A DNA stretch of 64,000 bases from Anthonomus grandis grandis (Eukaryota > Arthropoda > Insecta > Coleoptera > Curculionidae), in assembly GCF_022605725.1 (NCBI RefSeq), contig NC_065551.1, forward strand, positions 31,434,001 through 31,498,000, in the 5' to 3' direction. Shown here one piece after another: positions 10,190 through 20,820 of this stretch (the first letter of the stretch is position 1; every line of letters begins with the position of its first letter). Made by a program: the position numbers and the translations under genes. A model generated the notes under the pieces. The model was not told the origin of the DNA. It ran no database searches and worked only from the letters and a program-made list of their open reading frames with translations.

Positions 10190-11140
10190 AATGTTTAAAA
10201 ATCGAAATCTTAATAATGATTGGATTTGGCTTGTCGAACTCAAACTGAAGCTGTGGCACTATTTCGAGAAATTGAGCCTGATTGGTCCCCCACTGAGTCA
10301 GAGTACTGTGAGTAAAGATGAGGAGCAATTGAGAACTGGTGGACACCTAAGAAATATGCCTAGATAAAAACAGCCTTCGGTAAGCGAGGATACAAAACTG
10401 GAGATATGAAGAATGTGGAAGAACTCGGGATTACGAGGTATGTTACAAAACAGCTTTAATTTCAGTCATAATTGATAAATTTTCCAGAACATTAAGATTT
10501 TTGAGAAGGTGTCAGCTCTGTCAAGAACGGTAGTACACCAAAGATAATTTCAAATACAAGATTACCAAAAGACTAGGAGTCTCTCTGCGAGCATAGTCTT
10601 GACTATAATACAAAGTACCATTAAAACTTGGTGTAGAATCATTCAGTTCTTTAGCATCTTAAGATCAATTATTTTATATTATGCGACTACAAAATAACAT
10701 TTCCAGGCTTCATGCCACGATGTACATACAATATTTTTTGAATGCAATTAACTAATCTGATATGTCTTGCAGAATGTACCTGCAAAGTTTCAATTTATCT
10801 CAGAAATTACATACAGGTTTATTATGAAACCAGTCCAGGAGTTTTTAGAGGACGATCCTGATGTTAAGTTAGAATTTTGATTGATAATGGTCAAATGGTT
10901 GTTATTTTCAGGCGAAGACACTTTTACTATTAATGATGATGATGCCGTTTTAAAAAGCCTTGCAAATATCTATAGCATAGCTTTTCTTTTTAGGTACACC
11001 GGCCGTTGTCATTAATACATGCCGAAACAAATCCAAAGTGGGTGATCGTTACACAGCATCAAGCAAAAACTAATGTGTGAACTGGAATCATTGGAGATCG
11101 AATTGTTTGCCCAATTTATTTGGGGATAGATATTTTGTAT
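10190..11140 (+). pseudogene. IS630/Tc1-like transposase, N-terminal to central fragment
   Basis: Near 10280-10370 the plus strand gives 'PPLSQSTVSK', 'RTGGHLRNMPR' and then 'QPSVSEDTKLEI', which is the helix-turn-helix region and linker of this transposase family. A separate block near 11000-11110 gives 'AETNPKWVIVTQHQAKTNV', a stop, then 'TGIIGDRIV', which is the central DDE core. Sequence between is decayed, with frameshifts and stops. Together with the C-terminal piece just upstream it suggests at least two rearranged copies. Confidence 0.6.
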
Positions 11141-11199
11141 TTTTACGGAATACATTTGTATCAGACTATTTCTTACTGAAAATGGAAATCTTCACTTTC

Positions 11200-13151
11200 A
11201 GGTTTTGAAGGTGGTGCTCATTATGCTGCTTTCTTGTCTTCAGGTACCGTCTCCGTTGCGAAGGTTGGCAATCATCATGGCAATTCAATATATATTTTTG
11301 AAACAGCAAATCTAAAGAATTGACTTGAATTTTTCGCTGTATATAGGATATATCTACAAACTAGTTACTGTAATTTACGTTATTTCTTTTTTTTATTCAT
11401 CCGTCTTTCTTTTTCATTTGATTCTTTTTATCCGACAAATGTGTCTGAAAGTCTCTGGTCTTTTATATCTTCGTTCTTCATGGATCCATGTTATAAAGCA
11501 GCACAAAAAGCACTCAGCAATATGATATTCAAGGATAAACTGATTTCTCTTGTGCAGAATATTTTTTTCACTTTCATATCTAATTCTTATTTCCTGGGAG
11601 TTGTTTTTGTTGATAATGATATTTCGGTATATGTATTTTTCTACCTGTTGTACTGAGCATTGGTCTTCTTTCACCTTGTGAAGTATTTGTAAATCTTTGA
11701 GCGTGCTTGCTATCAGTAATGCATCATCAGCATCCTCAGGGTATTAATGGATATTCCGTTTATGTATAATTTATGAATTCTGCTGCTAATGTATGTACCA
11801 TAATTTCTTAATAATTTTTTTTCGCAATAGATGAATTGGACGGAGAGGGACAATCGAATATACACTAAGGTCACCTCACTTTGCTCCATTAGGTTTGCAA
11901 GTGTGAGGTTGCCTTAAAGGTAAAGTCTACTACACCCAGAAATATTGAAGAACTAAAATAGAGCATCAGAAACAAAATTCAATTAATTACGCCGAATGTT
12001 TTAAGAACTTTAGAAACAGACATTTATCAGCGTTTAGAGCTTTGTTAAGAAGTAACTGGTTTTTGTTTTTAAACAGTTGCTTAAGTAATATATAGTTTTT
12101 CTTACAAACATTTTATTTATAAAAAAAATAGGTACAAACTTTGTCACAAACTAGAAATTGTATGTAATCAGAAGAAAATACAGAAATCTTTAATTTTCTG
12201 AGCAAGAAATTACACTGCAAAGTTGCAAAAAGACTTTGAACTATCGGGGTTAAATAGAAATTGTCCTCAATGTTCTGGAAGAAATAAAAAAAAATTTTGT
12301 TTGTAACTAGGGGTTTTTAAGGCATTTCTTGGGTCCAGAAGTTAGTTTATTATATTTTATTCCAGACATTTAAAGCTATTTTAAGTTTGTTATTTACAGT
12401 TTTCTTGACTAAGGTCTTATTTAGCAGTTATAGATAAAAAATAGAATTTTCTATTATGCACATAATTATTGTGCAACATATGTCAAAACCTACATAATAA
12501 CAGTACCAGAAATGATTTAATTTAATTTAAAAAAGTAAAAAAAAAATTGATTTTCTAATTAGTGAAATCCATTTTAAATTATTATGATTTGTACAAGAGA
12601 GGTATCATTTCACTTTAAAAAATATGTGAGGTAAGTGCAAGTATTTTTTTAACGATTGATCACTTCCTCAAGATATGCATTTAGAAAATATGCATTTAAG
12701 GTCGGGATATTTTCCTGTTAATTTGCATATACCTCTACAGAGTTTTTTCAAATTAAAGTCAAGGGTTAATTGATTTCAAAAAGAAAAGTATAGCGTCAAT
12801 TTTCCTCCTTCCCCCTTTCGGAGGGGTTCAGTAAGAAAATATGCGGCAAAAATGTTTCTTAGTAGACGTGTTTTTGCGTTTCTTTGACATATTTTTTATA
12901 TTTATTCCTGGTTGAGTCCCTACCCTATATAATCTCTTTATTTTGTAATTATCTAAGGAATCATTTAACTAACATGCAGTATTTTGTCCAACCATCTAAA
13001 CAAATAAAAACTCTTGAATATAATTCCCCAACGTACTCACAAAAATCCACGCGAGTCCTTTATTCCTAAAAAAAACAATAACAGGCAAGTAGGTAAGGCA
13101 CCTTAAATTACCATTTCCTTGCCAAATAAAAAAATTGTGTTTTTTTTTTAA
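11200..13151. other. Intergenic stretch without recognisable genes
   Basis: AT-rich sequence up to the left end of the next transposon. Several overlapping short open frames occur near 11.3-11.7 kb, on both strands, but they are low-complexity and hydrophobic and have no family signature. Confidence 0.5.
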
Positions 13152-13420
13152 CACAGGGTGTAAATAAATAGATGCGAAAAAATTCAAAAACTCAATAGTC
13201 CTAAAAGTCCTAACTTTTGAGATACCGGGTGGTAAAGATTGAAGATTGTTTTTTACAATACCTGTGAGACCCCTGTAGATATTTTAGTAATATTTGGTAT
13301 GCATTTTCTATGCATCAAAAGGCATTTTCTGAAGCTCACTATTTTTTTAAAATTTATATCAGTGACGTTTGTGCAAGGTTTTAAGTAAATATTTTTGATG
13401 AAAAATATGGTACACCACTG
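13152..13420 (+). repeat. Left terminal inverted repeat of the long-TIR transposon
   Basis: It pairs with 16885-17202 in inverse orientation. The best-kept blocks are ACAGGGTGTAAATAAATA at the tip, GAGATACCGGGTGGTAAAG near 13220, and TATGCATCAAAAGGCATTTT near 13308. Confidence 0.8.
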
Positions 13421-13577
13421 TTTACTAAACCTTTTTTATTTTTTACTTAACCTATTAATCTGTATTAATAGGTTATACACCTGTTAAATATCTGCTGATG
13501 ATTGTTGATTAATTGTCAGTTCTTGCTTCCTTTAAAAATAGAAACTTTTTTGTGCAATTTTGATCCATTTAATCAAA

Positions 13578-14086
13578 ATGGCAAATTATTCAAATGCAGA
13601 AATGACCGATATGCATTTTGTTTATGGTCTTGCTAACGGAAATTCATTGCAAGCATCTAGAATGTATGCTGAATTGTACCCTCAACGAATGACACCTCAA
13701 CATACATTATTTGCACGCCTTCATCAAAGACTACGAGAAACTGGAACTTTTCGACCAAGAAAGCATGATTGTGGTCACCAACGCGATATTAGAACACCGG
13801 AATTGGAAGAAGCAGTACTTAATTTAATTGATGAACAACCTGACGGCAGTACTAGAAAAATTGGTTTGCAGGTACATGTCCATCATATGACGTTATGGAC
13901 TATTTGAATGAATCAGTTATTATATCCATATCACGTACAACGAGTCCAGGCTTTATCACCACTAGATTTTCCTAGGCGTCTTGAATTGTCTCGTTGAATG
14001 TTAGAAGTCATTGAGCAAAACCCTCAGTTTTTAAGGCAGATTCTGTTTACCGTCGAAGCTAATTTTTCCAGAGAGGCAATCATTAA
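13578..14086 (+). pseudogene. IS630/Tc1-like (DUF4817-type) transposase, N-terminal part
   Basis: Starting at ATG 13578 the protein reads 'MANYSNAEMTDMHFVYGLAN', the hallmark start of DUF4817-type helix-turn-helix transposases. 'PQHTLFARLHQRLRETGTF' (DNA-binding region), 'YPYHVQRVQ' and 'LSPLDFPRRLELS' follow. The last block, 'LRQILFTVEANFSREAI', is where the first catalytic aspartate (FTDEA in relatives) stands; here it is Val. Other lesions are an in-frame TGA at 13905-13907 with a probable 1-nt slip, and a TGA replacing Trp near 13995. The gene is then cut by the piggyBac insertion at a TTAA near 14083. Confidence 0.8.
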
Positions 14087-16139
14087 AACTCTTAATCGGC
14101 TAATGTATCTAGCAGGATACATTAGTATTGACACGCTTTCAGCAAGATATCGTAATAATATAGGGAAAACGGGCAGTGTATACTGAAAGATACAAAAGCA
14201 TGTAGCAAGGCAATTCGGTAGTGGGGATGATCGATCGGACTATTTTCCGCTATTACCACCCGAAGACTGCTACATTTCCGATGTTGGAACTTATCAGATG
14301 ATAAAGAGGTGGACACAAATGTTTTGGATTTGAATAATCCTGAAATTCATTCACCACATATACCAGTAGATCAATCTAATGATTTTGATAGTTCTGATGA
14401 CGATATACCATTATCCGTTATTACGGAGAATTTAAAAAACAAAAACAAAAACAAAAAAGGCATAATTTCAAATGGGAAAGGGAAGATTTTGAGTATTAGC
14501 AATTGCCCATTGAGATTGAACACGAGTCTCCAGATGATATACTTACTCCCCTTCAATATTTTCAAAAATTTTGGGACGATTCTGTTATTGAGTACATTGT
14601 AGAGCAAACCAATATCTACTCAACATTGACAACAGGTACGTCAATAAACACGTCTCTTAGTGAAATAAAAGCCTTTTTAGGCGTGGAACTTCTTATGGGA
14701 GTTGTAAGCATGCAGTCCTTTGAAAACTAGTGGTCGCTAAATCTTCGATATAACCTTATTGCTGATGCTATGCCGGTAAAAAGGTTTAAAAAATTGAGAC
14801 GACTTATTCATTTTTGAAGACAATAATGCTGATGCCCATAGAGATCGTCTTTTCAAGATAAGACCTTTGTTAGAAAGAATTAGGACTAACTGTATAAAAA
14901 CCAAGGGTGAGAACCTTTATTCGATTGACGAAATGATGATAGCATATAAAGTGACCAAAGCTGGAAATCTAAGACAATATATGCCAAAAAAACCTAAAAA
15001 ATGGGGCTTCAAGATGTTTGTAAGAGCTGGGATATCTGGAATAGTGTATGATTTTTTTATATATACTGGATCTACTACTTTTGACAACATGATTCTTTCT
15101 GGAACCGAAGCTGAACTTAGATCAGGCGGAAAAGTAGTTGTACAGCTTTGTAAAACGATTTCAAACCCCATTGAGACTTATGTATATTTTGATAATTGGT
15201 TTATTTTTTAAGATCTGATTATTTTACTAAAAAACGATTATGGCATAAACAGTTTAGGTACTGTGCGAAGTAACCGATTGCAAGATTGTACATTAGAACA
15301 AGATAAATCTTTACACAAGAAGGGTAGGGGGACTTTTGATTATAAAGTCGATAATAATGCAGGCATTGCAGTCGTAAAATGGGCTGACACAAAGTGCGTT
15401 ACCCTAGCCAGCTCGTACGTATCACACACTCCTACTTTTCAAGTAAAGCGATACAGCAAAAAGGAAAAAAAGAAAGTTGATGTGGTATGTCCACAAATTT
15501 TAAAGCAATACAATACCCACATGGGTGGTGTAGACTTAGCTGACATGCTAATAGCTCTTTATAAGACACCCTATAAGTCACGGCGTTCGTATTTGGGGAT
15601 ATTCGGACAACTTATTGATATTTGTGTAAATAACGCTTGGTTGTTGCACAGACGAGACAGTGAAGTCCTTGGACGGAAATATGACCATTTGAAAGAATTC
15701 AGAGTAAGTTTGGCTTTATCGTTGCTTAAAACCGAGCAAAAGACCAGCAAAAAAGATTAGGGTTCCAGTAATGGCAAGACCAACTGATGATATCAGATAT
15801 GAGCAAATTGGACATTTTCCCACATTTACACAAAAGGAAGATGTAGGCTGTGTACGAATGGACAATCCACGGTTTTTTGTCAAAAGTGTAATGTGGGATT
15901 ATGTTTTGTGCAAGGACAGAATACGCGCAATTGTTTTTTAATATACCATGTTAAAGATGCCTGAGCGGTCAATGTATCCCATAGGATACGTACAAAGAAA
16001 AATTCTTTGTATGTAAGCAAAAAAAATTTTTTTTTCGTATTTTTTGTACTCTGTATAATGCAAATAAAGAAAATAATATAACAAAATATATATTTTTTTT
16101 ATTGAAATTAAAAACTTGCCCGATTAAGGGAATCATTAA
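14087..16139 (+). mobile_element. piggyBac-like transposon nested in the long-TIR element
   Basis: The host transposase reading stops at '..GGCAATCATTAA' (to 14086) and resumes after '..GGGAATCATTAA' (to about 16140), so TTAA, the piggyBac target, sits at both junctions. A second TTAA at 14092 and near 16126 ('TTAATCGG' against 'CCGATTAA') is an equally good pair of edges, so the borders are uncertain by some 15 bp. Subterminal blocks GGATACATTAGTATTGAC (left) and GGTCAATGTATCC (right) are inverted copies, as expected for a piggyBac-like element. Confidence 0.75.
14309..15964 (+). pseudogene. piggyBac-like transposase (DDE_Tnp_1_7), decayed
   Basis: An acidic N-terminus ('DFDSSDDDIP') is followed after a frameshift by 'TPLQYFQKFWDDSVIEYIVE', 'EIKAFLGVELLMGVV' and the core. 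Catalytic Asp 1 is in 'YSIDEMMIAYK' (near 14925), Asp 2 in 'TYVYFDNWF' (near 15190) and Asp 3 in 'HMGGVDLADM' (near 15530), the DDD set of piggyBac transposases. A C-terminal Cys-rich domain, CxxC..CxxC spaced, is read at about 15845-15945 ('RCRLCTNGQ', 'FCQKCNVGLC'), ending at TGA 15962-15964. Lesions are frameshifts near 14500, 15240 and 15760, and stops near 14728, 14815 and 15211. All three aspartates are preserved, so decay looks neutral and not very old. Confidence 0.88.
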
Positions 16140-16530
16140 CTACCATAATAACTACATTTGGGCATAGATGAAAATCCCCATACCATAGTTGAAGTTCATC
16201 ACCAACAACAATTGTCTTTAAATGTATGGGTTGGAATCATTGGAGACCACCTTATTGGCTCACATTTTATACCAAAGGGATTAAATGGGGAAACATACAC
16301 TCGTTTTCTCCCAGACACACTTCCAGGACTTCTTGAGGCGGTACCCCTAGATGTTAGAAGAGTAATTTGGTTTATGCACGATGGGGCTCCTGTCCATTTT
16401 AGCACGTCGTTATTTAGACAAAACATATCCAAATCGTTGGATAAGCCGGGGCGGTCCTCAGTTTTGGTCACCAGATATGAATCCACTAGATTTTACCACA
16501 TGGGGTCATTTAAAAACAGGATTCCGGTAC
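16140..16530 (+). pseudogene. IS630/Tc1-like (DUF4817-type) transposase, C-terminal part
   Basis: This is the continuation of the gene begun at 13578. 'NYHNNYIWA', a 1-nt slip, then 'DENPHTIVEVHH', 'LNVWVGIIGDHLIG', 'HFIPKGLNGETYTRFL' and 'VIWFMHDGAPVHF' with the second catalytic Asp. Then in another frame 'YPNRWISRGG', 'FWSPDMNPLDFTTWGHLK' with the third acidic position. The second and third catalytic residues survive while the first is lost in the left half. Confidence 0.8.
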
Positions 16531-16884
16531 TGGATATTAATTACTTGAGAAATCGAATCATTAATTCATGTGCCGTAATTCAAATTTCTCCTGGAATTGT
16601 TTATCGGACTCGTTGACAAATCCGTCGACGTATAGACTCTCTCATAATGGCAGAGGATGGTAATTTTCAACATTTTTTATAATTATTTAATTTCATTTTC
16701 TTTCATTTGGTTTAAAACAAAAATTAGAATCACATCTAAACATTAATAATAAACACGTAATACATTTAGGTAGATGGATTTTATTTTTTTAATCGAATAC
16801 GCAACCTCGGACAAAAGAAAGTCAAGAGATCAAATGTGCTCAGAAATATATAAATGAGAATTACTTAAAAAAAAAAACAGAAAA

Positions 16885-17202
16885 AAAGTGGCGTACCATA
16901 TTTTTATCAAATATATTTAGCTTAAACCTTACACGAACGTCACTGGTACAAATAAAAAAATTAGTGAGCCTCAGAAAATGCCTTTCGATGCATAGAAAAT
17001 ACATATCAAATTTTATTAAAATATCTAATATAAGGGGTTTTACAGGTATTATAAAAAAACATATATTTTTCTTCAATCTTTACTACCCGGTATCTCAAAA
17101 CTGAAGCCTTTTAGGATATACGATCATATAAAGTTTTTTTCTTAAAATTTGCCCAAGAATCAGCCCATGAATTTTTTCGCACCTATTTATTTACACTCTG
17201 TA
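16885..17202 (-). repeat. Right terminal inverted repeat of the long-TIR transposon
   Basis: Inverse copy of 13152-13420. The tip reads TACAGAGTGTAAATAAATA on the minus strand. The 'GATACCGGGTAGTAAAG' and 'TATGCATCGAAAGGCATTTT' blocks align to the left repeat with a few differences. Confidence 0.8.
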
Positions 17203-18555
17203 TATGATATAGATTTAAATTAGGTCTTGCTAACATGTTTTCGTTCAAATATTTTAAAGTGACTTTTTTCAAAAACTACTTAATGCCGCCGGCCGGCTTA
17301 AGAGTCCCACTCATTAAATCCAAACGTTCATCAGCTTCCAACATATTATGCATAAAACCACATGGCTTCAAAGTAATTTGTGACAAATCGAGGAAATTAT
17401 GTCTCGCATCTTGGTCAAATTATGAAGATGATTCATTTTATTTATAAAAGCGCGCGCCACACGCATAACGTTAATATTACTCACCATTCAGCGGGTTTTA
17501 CGTCAGATTGTAATTACCATGAAAAAACTATTTTGATTTTAGCCTACTGGTAGTCCATAAAACAACTAGAAAAGTCCTTAAAAACCGTTAAGATTTAAAA
17601 AAAAAACTTTTTAAACTTTCGCGCCTTTTAATTGCGCCAAAAAGCTCCAAAAAACACGCCGCGTATTATAGAGTGTCCACCGTTCCGTGTGACGGATCAT
17701 TTAGAACTATCCGCTCCTCGGGAACTTGTATAGTCATTCTACGGTAAAATTGTTATTGTTAACCTTCCCATTCTGTTTCATAAAACAAAGATAAATGCAT
17801 ACGAACGCGGCAAGTAAAAGCGAGAGAGAAAGGGCGAGCTTTTCAGGGCTGGTGTATCGTATACATAGAAACACGGTGGAAGGAGGGATCTTATAGATCG
17901 TATACCGTTTATTCCGTTTTTAGCCTTAAACGTGGAGGAAATTATGAAGAATAGGGCGGGATTTGGGGCGGGACTTGCGCCTTCCATAAATAGTTTTGTT
18001 GATACTGCTTAATGTTTTTGTTTATTCGAATAGGGAGCGATAGTCTTAAGATTCGGCAACTCAGTTTTGATAAAACTGAGAAGAACCAGCAGGGCCACCC
18101 CTATCAGGCGCAACAACCTGAATATGTATTGTATACCATTTGTTTGCTCCATTCATTCAGTAAAACGCAATATAGATATACAATGTAAGTCTGGAACATG
18201 GAATAAATTCAGTAGATCATAGACGATTTTTTTTAAATAGCAACCCTAATTTTTTATTGCGTTTTTTTAAAGACCGTGTCTGGATTGAAGGTATTGGCGT
18301 GAAAACGATGTATGCCACATTCAGTAGGTTTTGAGAAATCGCCTCTGGAAAATCATTTTTAATCCACAAAATCAAAATTAAATTCTTTTTATTTGAATTC
18401 GGTTGTAAAAGATAAAACACCTTACCTAGTCTTATACCAATAAAAAGGTTTTAAAAAAAATCACTAGATTTACTTTTTTGGAATTTAATTTGCAAAAAAA
18501 TGTGGCTTGTATCCTTTTACATGAAAAATAAAAGTTAAATGAAAAATAAATTAAT
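17203..18555. other. Spacer with an unusually CpG-rich patch
   Basis: From about 17280 to 18060 the sequence holds GCCGGCCGG, GCGCGCGCC, ACGCCGCG and many other CpGs, unlike the AT-rich surroundings. Apart from a 9-bp-arm hairpin at 18060-18080 I see no RNA gene or coding exon. It may be an unmethylated promoter-like region or a younger insertion. The stretch at 18200-18480 is AT-rich and shows only a short minus-strand open frame of unknown content. Confidence 0.4.
18060..18080. repeat. Small perfect hairpin
   Basis: CTCAGTTTT and AAAACTGAG form a 9-bp stem with a 3-nt loop. No terminator or RNA-gene context is apparent. Confidence 0.6.
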
Positions 18556-20820
18556 TGTCATCACTTAATGGGTAGTCTTCATCCAAATGCTCTATATCCA
18601 TCGGTAACGCCCCTTCTTTGACTAACCAGTTTTTTTGTGCCAATATCCAAAAAAAAAATATGGCTTACTTCAGGTATATACGGTAGCAAAAGTGATAAAT
18701 TATCAAGTTTTTTGGGGTTTATTTTTATTGGCTCCATATATTTTTGTTTTAAACATTCTGTTAAACATTGCCTTCTAATACCTTTTTTTCAAATATTTAC
18801 AATTTTAAATTGTCATTTAAGTAATGTTTTATCTTTAAAAGGTTGGGATTTACGCTGTCAAACTTAAAGATACAAATTTTGCTAAAGGCAACTTTTTCTT
18901 TTTCATCGGTAAGCTTTTTTTTAGTAATATTTCCTTCTAAAGAAGTCTTCTCTCTTCATTACAGTAACTTTAAACGGATTGGTTCTCTTACACTTACTTA
19001 CTGCCTCATACCAATCTGCTAGTTCATATACTGCCTTTATCTTCTTTTTATATTTCTCTATCATAGCAAAGTCCCTATCGGACGGAAGATGAGTATGCCC
19101 CACTACTAAGAATCTATGCTCTATGGATTCAAATACACCTTCTGTAACCAACTGCTTCCACAAGACCCAATTCTTATTTTAACCTCCGCAATTATCTGTA
19201 TATACAATAAGGTTTTTGGGGAGGTGTTCTTGTTCTTTGAAATTTTTAAAGAGAATACTGGAAATCTCATCGCTACCTCTTTTACCAGTATTCTCAGACC
19301 ACATGTACATATACTTAGCCCTTATCATTCACACAGTCATGGACACCAAGATTATATACCCATGCCTTCCTTAAGTAAAAAGCAGGACCAGTTGTTAAAG
19401 AGGGTACAGCGAGTGCTTGCTGAAGTTCAAATGATAATACGTATGTATCCTTTAAAGCAGTCATTTTTATTTCATCCTTTAAAGTTTTTTGCATTACTTC
19501 AGCGCGCCTTAAATGCAACTCCTTTTCTGTCTTTAACTTCTTTAGAGATTCTTCATCTTCTTTAGAATTCTCAATGTTTACATCTAGTTCATCGCATATC
19601 TTGCAGGTATCGCTTCTTGGTAGCTTAAATCCTATATTAAACTCAGAACAAAATATCCTTCTGTATTTGTCCTGACTTACTATAGGTATTATATTTTTTT
19701 CAACACACCAAGGCTTATAATAATCATAGTATAAAGAAGATATATTGAGGTCATGATTAATGTAAGTTTTATGAGGATTTTTTTTCCTACTGTAATGGCT
19801 TGTGTATTTTGGAATAATATTAATATGGTCTCGAGCTGACTGGCAGGCCTGCTCCGGTATTTTATTATGACGCACTAGAAACTTCCCTCGTTGATCTGGT
19901 TTAGGTGTGGTTAGGCCTTCAAGCATTTGTTTGTGCAGAAGCTGTAATTCTGAGACTTCTGAGACGTCAGATCATGAATGGAAATAAATTTTCTTTTACA
20001 TATTTTTACATCAAAGCCATTGACCCTCACAAAATAGTGAAAACTAAAATTCCGAGAAGAGACAGCTCTCTTTGTTTTCTTGGGGTATGAACGTTTTTTT
20101 GGCAACTGCTTTATGTTATGAAATAAATACGCGTTTTGCTTGTCATAATCGCCAATATTCCAAAAATCGTCAAACATTTTATTTTCTGTACCTTGAAGCA
20201 ACATCCTACAGTTTTTGTTGCAACCACATGGTGGACCTAAGACTCTAGCTTCAATATTTTTGCCTTTTTTATTTATATAGGGCGAACCAAGATTTCGACG
20301 TATTTTTCTTAATTCAGATCTTTCGACGTTTTTTTTTCGCCATCTAGTTTTGTTTCTTTTTTCAGGGGTAGGAAACTCAGCACGGCGTTTTTTTCTGGAT
20401 TCCTGTAAACAAAAAATCCGCTATATATGGTTATTTTAGTATTCTGACAAACATATTGGGATGATGATTGGGATGATGGGTTTGCCATAAACATTATTAC
20501 AGATATTTTAAGAAAATACACAAAAATAATGGCAAAAATACATAGCTACAATTTTCAGAAAAAAGGTATATGCCACAAAATAAGCCAAATAAGTTTCAAA
20601 ATAACATAACTAAAATTTTCAGTAAAAGGGTTTAAGCCTCATAACCTCAAATACATACCTGTTGCTCTTCACAGGATGACGCACTGGATTCATTTTCACT
20701 CTCTACGTAGTCTCTGTCTTTTACACTATCGTCAGAATTCCATTCACCGCTATTTTTTTCACTAGAATTACTTGAAAACTCCTTAAACTCTTGAGAACAT
20801 CCGGCACGTGGGCTACTCAT
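18556..20820 (-). pseudogene. Multicopy insect transposase-like gene (DNCGGQNKN-type), decayed
   Basis: Exon 1 (20820-20659) starts 'MSSPRAGCSQ' and is rich in Ser and acidic residues. Donor GTATGT and acceptor TTTACAG join it in frame to exon 2 from 20402: 'ESRKKRRAEF', 'LGPPCGCNKNC', 'FDDFWNIGDYDKQNAYL', 'KRSYPKKTKRA', 'FVRVNGFDVKICK'. After a slip near 19965 it continues 'TPKPDQRGK', 'NLGVHD', 'LPRSDTCKICDELD' and 'ELHLRRAEVMQK'. After another slip near 19310 comes 'YMYMWSENTGKRGSDEI' and 'IVYTDNCGG', where Gln of the usual 'GGQNKN' is a stop, then 'VVGHTHLPSDRDFAMIE'. A further slip near 18920 gives the C-terminus 'LLPYIPEVSHIF' ending at 18556. I know this architecture as an uncharacterised repetitive coding family in insects. 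A transposase role is inference. At least three frameshifts and one stop make it dead. Confidence 0.65.

Larger units (their letters stand above)
13152..17202 (+). mobile_element. Long-TIR DNA transposon (IS630/Tc1-like) with nested piggyBac
   Basis: The left end (13153: ACAGGGTGTAAATAAATA) and the right end (reverse complement from about 17202: ACAGAGTGTAAATAAATA) match. Inverted similarity continues inward for roughly 270 bp on each side: GCGAAAAAATTCA, GATACCGGGTRGTAAAGATTGAAG, the GCATTTTCTATGCATC block and GGTRCRCCA-like words. Between the repeats lies a broken transposase interrupted by a piggyBac-like element of about 2.05 kb. Without the insert the element would be about 2.0 kb, a usual size for an autonomous Tc1/IS630-type transposon, though long TIRs are less usual. 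Confidence 0.8.

Noticed and set aside
17778..17987. Minus-strand open frame in the CpG-rich patch
   Set aside because: No similarity recognised and no splice or poly(A) context; likely chance opening caused by GC content.
18060..18080. Rho-independent terminator
   Set aside because: The hairpin is short, AT-rich, without a U-tract, and the genome is eukaryotic.
19116..19565. Plus-strand open frame of 149 codons
   Set aside because: It is the antisense shadow of the decayed minus-strand transposase-like gene, whose conserved motifs are read on the other strand.
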